Positions 1 through 5,399 of a DNA stretch of 10,916 nucleotides are shown piece by piece. The stretch's first letter is position 1, and every line of letters begins with the position of its first letter. Under the pieces are notes generated by a model. It saw only the letters and a list, made by a program, of their open reading frames with translations. It was not told the origin of the DNA and ran no database searches. The translations under genes and the position numbers were made by a program. This DNA is from Methanosarcinales archaeon (GTDB taxonomy: Archaea > Halobacteriota > Methanosarcinia > Methanosarcinales > Methanogasteraceae). The DNA is taken from positions 1-10,916 of the forward strand of contig JAUVEF010000021.1 in the NCBI GenBank assembly GCA_030594905.1, given 5' to 3'.

Positions 1-617
1 GGTTCAGTGTGATGACGGTACCGGTTATCAAGACTGCTGAGAAATCTCTGGTGTTTGACCAATTTAATAACCTGCTTTTCTATTTTGTGTTGATGCTGGG
101 CATATTCATGGCATATATGTTCTCAGGAAAGGTTTTTTTCAATGAGAAGAGGGAAGGTATCATAGAAACGTTGCTGTGCACACCTCTCAGCATGAGGCGA
201 ATATGGGCAGGAAAAGTAATTGGCGTTACAATTCCTGCATATCTGATCGCACTGCTGACGGCTGCTTTGATAACTCTGATCGCAAACGTCTTCTCGGCAA
301 CGATCCTGCTACCATCGCCTGCCGTTTTCCTGCATATCGTTCTCGTTGTCCCGGCGTTCATAGCTGTCGCCGTGGGTCTCCTGGGGTTCGGTCACTTACT
401 GCTCGGAATGCGTGAAAACCAGATCCTGAACATCTCGATATTTGCAGCGATATTTCTCGCGTTCTCGCTTGCTAATAATAATGTGATTAGCGGAGGCCAT
501 GCTGTTTCAGGGGCCGTGGTTGGGGGGATGCTCATCGTATCTGTGCTTTTGCTGGCACTCATAAGCTACATGACCAGATATCTGAGCAAGGAGCGGATTA
601 CAACGACGATAGCGTGA
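1..617 (+). CDS. ABC-2 type transporter permease (5' partial)
   Basis: Membrane subunit of an ABC exporter; the substrate is unknown. The reading frame is open to the window edge (first whole codon at 3), so the gene probably starts upstream. The in-frame GTG at 9 is not taken as the start because the family normally has an N-terminal membrane helix before this point. About five hydrophobic segments are visible, counting from the GTG: near residues 22-42, 68-95, 105-130, 139-155 and 165-190. Between the first two lies the cytoplasmic stretch NEKREGIIETLLCTPLS...GK, the typical ABC-2 coupling motif (E-K-x-x-G-x-x-E-x-L-L-x-T-P...GK) that touches the ATPase. The ATP-binding subunit is presumably just upstream, outside the window. 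The small membrane genes that follow at 633 and 805 probably share its transcript. Family call is firm; substrate is open. Confidence 0.85.
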   Translation, partial: FSVMTVPVIKTAEKSLVFDQFNNLLFYFVLMLGIFMAYMFSGKVFFNEKREGIIETLLCTPLSMRRIWAGKVIGVTIPAYLIALLTAALITLIANVFSATILLPSPAVFLHIVLVVPAFIAVAVGLLGFGHLLLGMRENQILNISIFAAIFLAFSLANNNVISGGHAVSGAVVGGMLIVSVLLLALISYMTRYLSKERITTTIA

Positions 618-632
618 AAGGCGGTGAAACAG

Positions 633-788
633 ATGAAAATATACATGAATGAAAAAAAAGAAGGTGTAATTGCTATCTTAGCAGCATTCTTCGTGTTGTT
701 TTCTGCAATGATTTGCCCCCTGGTTTCTGCAATTATAGCAATTGCCATAATATCCGGCACCGGAATCTGGGAAATAATCAATAAATAA
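633..788 (+). CDS. small hydrophobic protein, 51 aa
   Basis: Unrecognised small membrane protein. It starts at ATG 633 behind a GGTGA ribosome binding site (623-627) at 5 nt spacing, 15 nt after the permease stop. The product has a charged N-terminus (MKIYMNEKKE) followed by one long or two closely packed hydrophobic segments at about residues 12-42, with Cys28-Pro29 in the middle, and ends in WEIINK. The close spacing, same strand and good RBS make it likely to be co-transcribed with the permease. It could be an accessory subunit of that exporter, which is inference. No homologous family was recognised. Confidence 0.6.
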   Translation: MKIYMNEKKEGVIAILAAFFVLFSAMICPLVSAIIAIAIISGTGIWEIINK

Positions 789-804
789 AGTGTGGTGAAT
801 AAAA

Positions 805-975
805 ATGAGAACAAAGATCAGCGAATTGCTGGTGATACTGGGAACGGTTCTTTTTATTGGTGGGACAATGTGTTATCTGAGAGGCGAGTTGCTAGCAGAA
901 CATATCTCGGGAATCGGTGCTCTGGCGCTCATCTTCGTGGGTGTCGGTGCGGGCACGACAAAGGCAAAACAGTGA
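805..975 (+). CDS. small two-helix membrane protein, 56 aa
   Basis: Unrecognised small membrane protein starting at ATG 805, with GGTGA at 794-798 (6 nt spacing) and ending at TGA 973-975. Two hydrophobic stretches are visible, about residues 7-23 (ELLVILGTVLFIGGTM) and 34-50 (ISGIGALALIFVGVGAG), separated by a short polar turn LRGELLAEH, and the tail TTKAKQ is basic. A longer overlapping frame from GTG 792 is less protein-like over this stretch (Arg/Gly/Cys rich, no membrane pattern), so this shorter frame is preferred. It lies 16 nt after the preceding small gene and 15 nt before the next RBS-led start, and so belongs to the same probable operon. Confidence 0.6.
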   Translation: MRTKISELLVILGTVLFIGGTMCYLRGELLAEHISGIGALALIFVGVGAGTTKAKQ

Positions 976-990
976 ACTGGAGGAATAAAG

Positions 991-1103
991 ATGGAGCACA
1001 AAAAAATGTTTATGGTGTTCTGGTGGCGCTTATAGTTTGCTTTGGTTACATTGGTTATATGGGACCAAGACAAGAGAGTGACGTAGATGGTTATTATGTT
1101 TAA
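991..1103 (+). pseudogene. small membrane ORF interrupted by a -1 shift at an A7 run
   Basis: ATG 991 follows a strong GGAGG (979-983), but its frame stops after only 14 codons at TAG 1033. The codons after the start read MEHKK through a run of seven A (1000-1006). A step back of one base there enters a frame that stays open to TAA 1101-1103 and encodes a clear membrane segment, NVYGVLVALIVCFGYIGYM, then a polar tail rich in D, E and Q. The joined product would be about 37 residues, similar in kind to the two small membrane proteins before it. Three readings are possible: a sequencing or assembly error in the homopolymer, a genuine frameshift mutation, or programmed slippage on AAA-AAA. The sequence cannot separate these. 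Confidence 0.4.
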
Positions 1104-1145
1104 CAATTGTAGTCATTCTCTCTGGGAGGGGGTACGCAAAAGTTG

Positions 1146-1155
1146 ATTTTTTTTT
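1146..1155 (+). terminator. U-tract terminator of the ABC permease block
   Basis: Nine consecutive T (1147-1155) lie about 45 nt after the last plus-strand stop. There is no strong hairpin in front of it, which fits archaeal intrinsic termination on a U-rich tract. The next gene is convergent, so a plus-strand stop signal is expected here. Confidence 0.5.
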
Positions 1156-1163
1156 GAAAATCT

Positions 1164-1367
1164 CTAAACTTTCTTATCTACAATTTCTTTCACTCTGCCT
1201 ATTTCACCACTTTCAAGACGAACTTTAATTCCGTATGGGTGTGTCCGAGAATTCGTTAGTATGCGTTGAACAACTCCTGTTGTGAGTTTACCTGTTTTTT
1301 GGTCATTTTTTAATACGATTGCAACATGCAATCCCAAACTAATATTAGCTCGAATAGTTCCATCCAT
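1164..1367 (-). CDS. YwbE family protein (DUF2196), 67 aa
   Basis: Small conserved protein of unknown function, related to Bacillus YwbE. The product reads MDGTIRANISLGLHVAIVLKNDQKTGKLTTGVV..ILTNS..HPYGIKVRLESGEIGRV. This matches the family pattern of a G-x-x-V-x-I-V-L-K-x-D-Q-[RK]-T-G-K-L-T core and the HP[HY]GIKVRLE...GRV block, and the length is typical. Three in-frame starts exist (TTG 1385, ATG 1373, ATG 1367). AGGAG at 1380-1376 is only 2 nt from ATG 1373 but 8 nt from ATG 1367, and the family usually begins near M-D/N-G, so 1367 is chosen. The fold is likely a small all-beta, possibly nucleic-acid-binding barrel, which is inference from composition. It stands alone, convergent with the ABC block. 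Confidence 0.8.
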   Translation of the reverse strand: MDGTIRANISLGLHVAIVLKNDQKTGKLTTGVVQRILTNSRTHPYGIKVRLESGEIGRVKEIVDKKV

Positions 1368-1401
1368 ATACATTTCTCCTACCAATATTTTTCTCGTGAT
1401 G

Positions 1402-1415
1402 ATAAATAACGTTTG
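1402..1415 (-). promoter_or_regulatory. putative TATA/BRE for the YwbE-family gene
   Basis: On the minus strand the stretch reads GCAAACGTTATTTAT, with the TATA-like TTATTTAT at 1409-1402. A start of transcription about 25 nt on would fall near 1380, just ahead of the AGGAG site. This is pattern matching only. Confidence 0.35.
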
Positions 1416-1423
1416 CGGATTTG

Positions 1424-1473
1424 CGGGGTAGACTAAGAAGACGTGATTACTCGCGTCTTCTTAGTCTACCCCG
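1424..1473. repeat. long near-perfect inverted repeat (hairpin)
   Basis: Two 20-base arms (1424-1443 and 1454-1473) are exact reverse complements. The left arm begins CGGGGTAGAC and the right arm ends GTCTACCCCG. The spacer extends the stem by one G-T wobble, one G-C and one A-T pair, leaving a four-base loop TTAC (1447-1450). It lies between divergent genes, so it is not a terminator of either. It could be a miniature mobile element remnant or a regulatory cruciform or operator shared by both promoters. Confidence 0.85.
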
Positions 1474-1480
1474 GACCTAC

Positions 1481-1497
1481 GAAACTGTTATGTATTA
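1481..1497 (+). promoter_or_regulatory. putative BRE/TATA for a leaderless transcript
   Basis: GAAAC (1481-1485) followed by TTATGTATT (1488-1496) resembles a BRE plus an archaeal TATA box. Its centre lies about 27 nt before ATG 1519, which is the spacing expected if transcription starts at or next to that ATG. No Shine-Dalgarno is present before 1519, which agrees with a leaderless message. Confidence 0.4.
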
Positions 1498-1518
1498 GTA
1501 AATACCAGAATAACATAT

Positions 1519-2022
1519 ATGGTAGTGGAATCGATGGACAAGATACAGAAATCTACTGATCGATTCATCGAGTCGGAGATGATCATCTCAAGGGGGTTTA
1601 TGGTATCTGCTCAGATAATGTTCGGAGATGGCTATAAGGCAATCATCCGGAACTTATCTCATAGATACGGAAAAAGTATCATCGAATATCTTGCAGCCGG
1701 TACTGACCTGAGCACTCTGACCGATATCGAGAAGTTGCAGTTGTTATTCGAACGCGGCGTTAGTGCCGATGATGTTCAGGTGACTATTGAAGATGATAAA
1801 TTGATATTAACAACGCTAAACTGCAAGCACTATCTTGGAATGGATGTGCGTGAGATGACTGGCATCCCCCCAACAAGGGTCTGTCCGGTCGGCATTCTTG
1901 CAACCTGCCTTATACAGAACATACTCAGCCAGAACGTCATCGGCGGACACAAGGATGCAGACAATTACGAAAAAACCGGAGAATGTAGTATACGCTTTGA
2001 TTTAACGGGGGCGTTACCATGA
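1519..2022 (+). CDS. V4R-like ligand-binding domain protein, 167 aa
   Basis: The C-terminal half resembles the V4R (4-vinyl reductase) small-molecule-binding fold. It has an N-C-x-H step (Cys102, His104), then VCPVGILATCLIQNIL (Cys122, Cys130) in the place of the family's 'C..vaGllaG' helix, and a closing EKTGECSIRFDL (Cys156) like the V4R ending 'C-x-x-x-G-x-x-x-C-x-F'. Four cysteines and a histidine could hold a metal. The N-terminal half (about 20-85) is helical with no recognised motif. Start ATG 1519 is preferred because a TATA-like box sits 27 nt upstream; ATG 1534 is the alternative. The stop overlaps the next start in ATGA (2019-2022), so translation is coupled to a Roadblock protein. 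V4R domains usually sense hydrophobic ligands; the ligand here is unknown. The assignment is by motif and is tentative. Confidence 0.55.
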   Translation: MVVESMDKIQKSTDRFIESEMIISRGFMVSAQIMFGDGYKAIIRNLSHRYGKSIIEYLAAGTDLSTLTDIEKLQLLFERGVSADDVQVTIEDDKLILTTLNCKHYLGMDVREMTGIPPTRVCPVGILATCLIQNILSQNVIGGHKDADNYEKTGECSIRFDLTGALP

Positions 2023-2381
2023 CGATACCTGAGATGCTTGACAAAGTTTTATTGGGTCTTATAAATACTGGAGAAATTGAATCGAGCGTGATTGCAAGCC
2101 GCGACGGGTTGCTTATGGCATCGCACATGCCAAACGGTGACGCGGAGGTGTTCGCCGCTATGTCGGCAACGATGCTTGGTGCTGCGGAAACTGCATCCAC
2201 CGAGCTGGAAAAGGGGGTGCCGGATCGGCTGATCGTTGAATCGAACGATGGGAAGCTGATTGCGGTCGGAGCCGGATCAAAGTCACTGGTCGTGGCGCTT
2301 ACACCACCTGACGCGGGTCTCGGACTTGTTCTTGTAGAACTTGATAAAGCCGCCGAAAAGATCAAGAAGATTCTGGCTTGA
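2019..2381 (+). CDS. Roadblock/LC7 domain protein, 120 aa
   Basis: Single-domain Roadblock/LC7 protein of the MglB-like group. Features typical of the fold are an N-terminal helix (PEMLDKVLLGLINTGEI), the strand pair SSVIASRDGLLMASHMP, a long helix with small residues (AEVFAAMSATMLGAAETASTELEKG), then PDRLIVESNDGKLIAVGAG and SLVVALTPPDAGLGLVLVELDKAAEKI. The length is normal for a stand-alone copy. Such proteins form dimers and in many cases bind or regulate small Ras-like GTPases; no GTPase gene is present in the window. It overlaps the V4R-like gene by 4 nt and precedes the QueD-like gene by 41 nt. Confidence 0.85.
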   Translation: MTIPEMLDKVLLGLINTGEIESSVIASRDGLLMASHMPNGDAEVFAAMSATMLGAAETASTELEKGVPDRLIVESNDGKLIAVGAGSKSLVVALTPPDAGLGLVLVELDKAAEKIKKILA

Positions 2382-2422
2382 CGTAGGCGTTAAAATGTCA
2401 CACATAGCAGGGAGGCAATGTT

Positions 2423-2956
2423 TTGTGGATTGAACTTGACGGCTGGATGGCAAAACTCAGGTTTTCTGCATGTCACCTGATACCAGATCATCCGAAGTGC
2501 GGGAGGCTGCACGGACATACATACGCAGTGAACGTGCGAGCACACGGTATGCGCACAGGAGAGTTTATCATCGATTTTGAACTGTTGAAGGAGATGGTTG
2601 CGCAGATATGCAGCCAGTTCGATCACCACGTCATCGTAGCAGAAAAGGATCCTCGCCTCCATATCACGAAGAATAACGATAATGTGGTCATCATTATTGG
2701 CGAAAAGACATACCAGCTACCGATAGAGGATATTGCCTTTATTCCTATCGATTCAACGAGTGCCGAGAGCTTGTGCGTGTATGTTGCAGGCGAACTTGCC
2801 CGCATGATCGAGACTGGCGACCACCGTGTCAGCAAACTGGATGTGCGCATCGACGAAGGGATCGGGCAGGGCGCAGGCTGCACCGTATATCTGGGTGGCG
2901 ATAATTATGGCAAGGATTATAACAATAATGGCGGCAATGCAAGAGGGTCTTTATGA
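2423..2956 (+). CDS. 6-pyruvoyl-tetrahydropterin synthase / QueD family protein
   Basis: Member of the PTPS/QueD family, which converts dihydroneopterin triphosphate to 6-carboxytetrahydropterin or a related pterin. In archaea this leads to archaeosine, and in some lineages to pterin cofactors. Zinc ligands fit His18 (FSACH) and His30/His32 in C-x3-HGHTY; the catalytic Cys26, the FDHH pair (67-69) and Glu145 are all present. C-x3-HGH favours a QueD-type rather than a PTPS-III enzyme. It has an insert at about residues 74-105 (KDPRLH...GEKTYQLP) and a Gly/Asn-rich tail (159-175), making it longer than the 121-residue E. coli QueD. TTG 2423 is chosen because GGGAGG (2410-2415) lies 7 nt upstream; ATG 2447 is possible but lacks a good RBS. 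It overlaps the kinase start by ATGA at 2953. Confidence 0.82.
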   Translation: MWIELDGWMAKLRFSACHLIPDHPKCGRLHGHTYAVNVRAHGMRTGEFIIDFELLKEMVAQICSQFDHHVIVAEKDPRLHITKNNDNVVIIIGEKTYQLPIEDIAFIPIDSTSAESLCVYVAGELARMIETGDHRVSKLDVRIDEGIGQGAGCTVYLGGDNYGKDYNNNGGNARGSL

Positions 2957-4284
2957 ATGTGATTTGCTGCTACAACGTCAATATAGACTCAGTATGCGCA
3001 GTTGGCGGTGCTGAGATCACCGAGTATATTGAGAAAAATGAGCTTGGTACTGAAATTAAGCATCTGGTTGAAAATCCACCGAACCGGATCAACATCACCA
3101 GCGACCTTCTTGCGCTTCTTCTGATACACATGGAGAAAGGAACAGGGGGCGAGTTTCTGGTCGAGACGCCTGATGCCATCCCGGAGTCTACGATTCGGAC
3201 CCTGCTAACAGACGAACCGGTGCTGCGTCTGGGCGGAAACGCCGGTATCGCCGCGGACGTCCTGTCAAATCTCGGAGCATCGCTGGTGATCCCGAATGTT
3301 GCGTGCCCGTCGAGAAAACAGGTTGATCTATTCTCAGGAGAGATGATACGGATCCCGGTTTACAAAGACGGAGGTATTTCCCTGCTAAAACCAGGGGACA
3401 CAGTTGGCTGCGAGGAGGATGCCCTGCACTATGTCTTCGACTTCAAGAAAGGGGATAAGGTCACACTCTGCGGCAAAACGATCAGCGTGCCGAATAACAA
3501 CCGCATCATAGCGACGTACGATCCAAAAAACATCTCTCTGTACATGGATGACGCGTTTCGGGATTATTCTCTTGCACATATCAAAGAAATGGACGGGGCA
3601 TTGATCTCAGGCTTCCATCTGCTTCGCAATACGTATCCTGATGGATCCACGTACATCGACTGTTTGCAGCCGATTATTGATCATCTGGAACGTTGGAAAT
3701 CAATAAATCCAAATTTTCGAATACATTTTGAATCCGGCGACTTCCTGGACGGCAGCATCACCGATTTTATAATCACTCGCCTCTCGGAGATCGTGGACAG
3801 CATCGGCATGAACGAAGAGGAGTTCCTGAAGGATGATGCAGACACTTCAGCAAGAAACATCATCGAAAGGTCGGTTAAATTGATTTCCGAGCTTGGGATA
3901 TCGAGATTATGCATTCACACAAGAGATTTTATTGTAAGCGTCTTTGATCCGGCATATATAGATGCGCGATCCGAGATTGATGCACTGAACTTTGGTGCGT
4001 CAGCATCTGGTGCGCTTGCCATGGCCGGACACGCCAACATCACATCAGCACACGCCGCAATCATGAATCTGCAACCGAATGACGCGGGGGTTCGCGAATG
4101 CTCAAGCGTGCAGGAGTATTTTCATGGAGAACCGGTCAACGGCGGCGTACATCTACAATTAAACGGCTACTCAGTATGCGTTGCACCATCGCTCCATTGC
4201 GAAAGCCCGATAACCACAGTCGGCATGGGCGACACCATGACCGCAGGTGTTTTTCTTCGTGAACTGGAGCACCGCCCGGCGTAG
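2953..4284 (+). CDS. ADP-dependent phosphofructokinase/glucokinase family protein
   Basis: Archaeal ADP-dependent sugar kinase of the ribokinase-like PfkC family. These enzymes phosphorylate glucose or fructose-6-phosphate with ADP in the modified Embden-Meyerhof pathway. Visible motifs in order are the N-x-N-x-D substrate loop (residues 8-12), GGNAG (94-98), HFE (258-260), SIGMNEEE (283-290), IHTRDF (321-326) and the catalytic TVGMGDTMTAG with Asp427. At 443 residues it is slightly shorter than usual enzymes of this family. The HFE motif is followed by SGDF rather than the common LAS, and the helix after the GMGD motif ends early, so the substrate may differ. ATG 2953 overlaps the preceding stop by 4 nt. 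Family is firm; whether it is PFK, GK or both cannot be read here. Confidence 0.85.
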   Translation: MNVICCYNVNIDSVCAVGGAEITEYIEKNELGTEIKHLVENPPNRINITSDLLALLLIHMEKGTGGEFLVETPDAIPESTIRTLLTDEPVLRLGGNAGIAADVLSNLGASLVIPNVACPSRKQVDLFSGEMIRIPVYKDGGISLLKPGDTVGCEEDALHYVFDFKKGDKVTLCGKTISVPNNNRIIATYDPKNISLYMDDAFRDYSLAHIKEMDGALISGFHLLRNTYPDGSTYIDCLQPIIDHLERWKSINPNFRIHFESGDFLDGSITDFIITRLSEIVDSIGMNEEEFLKDDADTSARNIIERSVKLISELGISRLCIHTRDFIVSVFDPAYIDARSEIDALNFGASASGALAMAGHANITSAHAAIMNLQPNDAGVRECSSVQEYFHGEPVNGGVHLQLNGYSVCVAPSLHCESPITTVGMGDTMTAGVFLRELEHRPA

Positions 4285-4862
4285 CTGGCATGGATGCCAA
4301 TAATCGGGACTATGTTCTTTTGGCGTTTCTCGGTTTTTGGGGCGAAATTCGCATAACCCTGCCTGTGCTAGTGTGGTACCACGTCGCCCAGGACATCAGG
4401 ATATCCAACCATTTGGATGTGGTGCACCGCGGGCTTCCGAGCCTGCATCTCAGTGTCAATCCGCGAATCAAGTTGCTTCCCCCATATCTGCGCCTGATCG
4501 TATTGTGCCCGGGGGGTCAATAATTGCTCTTTGATCTCGTGTATGTGTTTAGCTGAGGCAAAAAAACAGCTCTTTGACAATCCACGGGTGCGAAACGTCT
4601 AGTAGAGGAATCCTGCCGGTGTGGAATTAAGTGCTTAGGGATCGCGATTTTATTCACCACAACGTGCGATATCAAAGAGCCAATTATTTTCGACAGATAA
4701 AACCGCGATAAACGACCTGAGATCATTGATCGACATGAAGATGCTGGTTCAAGAGGGACCGGCAAGAGATCAGCATATTATGAACTATCCGTTCAACGGA
4801 AATTTAACGGAAATTGTTTCCAAGGGGTTGTGGAGTCTATTTTACGAAAAGAAAAGAATAAT
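4285..4862. other. intergenic stretch without a convincing gene
   Basis: About 580 nt between the kinase and the cheW terminator. All open frames here are short, lack recognisable motifs and have no good RBS. The motif GCTCTTTGA occurs at 4526-4534 and 4569-4577, and inverted at 4672-4680; the first and last copies extend to a 10-bp inverted pair (4526-4535 and 4671-4680) enclosing about 135 nt. A short direct repeat AACGGAAATT occurs twice around 4795-4815. This may be a non-coding RNA region or the remnant of a lost gene or element; nothing decides it. Confidence 0.4.
4286..4320 (+). terminator. weak hairpin plus T-rich end after the kinase gene
   Basis: TGGCAT-GG-ATGCCA (4286-4299) is a 6-bp perfect stem directly after the TAG stop, followed by a T-rich stretch at about 4313-4321. 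The loop is only two bases and the T run is short, so the call is weak, but no further plus-strand gene follows and an end of transcript is expected near here. Confidence 0.3.
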
Positions 4863-4903
4863 CCCCGCGGACCCCTCTGCCCCGGATCCGCGGGCTAAAA
4901 AAA
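4845..4903 (-). terminator. terminator of the MCP-cheW unit
   Basis: Reading the minus strand after the cheW stop there is a seven-T tract (4903-4897), then a GC hairpin with arms CCCGCGGA and TCCGCGGG (4894-4887 with 4871-4864), then a T/C-rich run (about 4860-4845). The U tracts are placed as expected for archaeal termination; the hairpin may add to it. Confidence 0.55.
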
Positions 4904-4916
4904 CCACATCTCACAT

Positions 4917-5381
4917 CTACGCCGCTGCAAGCACCTTCTCAAGATCCAGCAGGATCAGGAGGTTTCCACCATCCAGCTTACCGACGCCCTTGATGTATTC
5001 TGCATCGATGCCGCTACCGCCTGACTCAGTCACAAGCTCAGGCACTGGCTCTATATCCTTTGCCGGCATCCGCAGCACTTCACTCACCGAGTCCACAACC
5101 ATACCGATCGGGACGCCATCCGGCTCGACGATAATGATCCGGGTGTTGTCGTTCCGTTTAGACTCTTCCAATCCGAACCTTCTCCGGAGGTCGGTAACCG
5201 TTGTTACCTGACCCCTGAGATTAGTGACGCCGTTCACAAAGTACGGCGCGTTCGGCACCGGCGTGGTATCGCGCATACTCGTGATCTCACGCACCTGATC
5301 GACATTGACGCCATATAGCCCGTCGGCAAGCGTGAATATGACAAGTATTGCTTCATCCGACGATACGTCTGCTTCAACCAT
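4917..5381 (-). CDS. cheW: chemotaxis adaptor protein CheW
   Basis: CheW adaptor of 154 residues, linking chemoreceptors to the histidine kinase CheA at the cell membrane. The whole protein is one CheW domain: ILVIFTLADGLYGVNVDQVREI (about 12-33), the MRDTTPVPNAPYFVNGVTNLRGQVTTVTDLRRRFGL block (36-71), IIIVEPDGVPIGMVVDSVSEVLRMP (82-106) and the closing YIKGVGKLDGGNLLILLDLEKVL. The NLRG-x-(V/I)-x-x-(V/I)-x-D-L-R signature is intact. GGAGGT lies 7 nt before ATG 5381. It follows the receptor gene by 18 nt on the same strand, so the two are almost certainly co-transcribed. No cheA, cheY, cheB or cheR is in the window. Confidence 0.93.
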   Translation of the reverse strand: MVEADVSSDEAILVIFTLADGLYGVNVDQVREITSMRDTTPVPNAPYFVNGVTNLRGQVTTVTDLRRRFGLEESKRNDNTRIIIVEPDGVPIGMVVDSVSEVLRMPAKDIEPVPELVTESGGSGIDAEYIKGVGKLDGGNLLILLDLEKVLAAA

Positions 5382-5399
5382 TTCCCATACCTCCGTTCC

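Noticed and set aside
792..1103. 103-residue plus-strand frame from GTG 792
   Set aside because: Its first two thirds overlap the better small membrane gene at 805-975 in another frame and read as Arg/Gly-rich non-protein; only its last part, after the A7 run, looks coding.
1937..2365. 142-residue minus-strand frame opposite the Roadblock gene
   Set aside because: Shadow of a clearly coding Roadblock protein; low-complexity Ser/Ala/Pro product.
4290..4765. Several short frames on both strands (4290-4523 plus, 4368-4580 minus, 4517-4765 minus)
   Set aside because: They overlap one another, have no RBS or recognised motif, and none is clearly better than the others.
4726..5211. 161-residue plus-strand frame across the cheW terminator
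   Set aside because: Reads through the terminator hairpin and into the antisense of cheW, with no motif or RBS.
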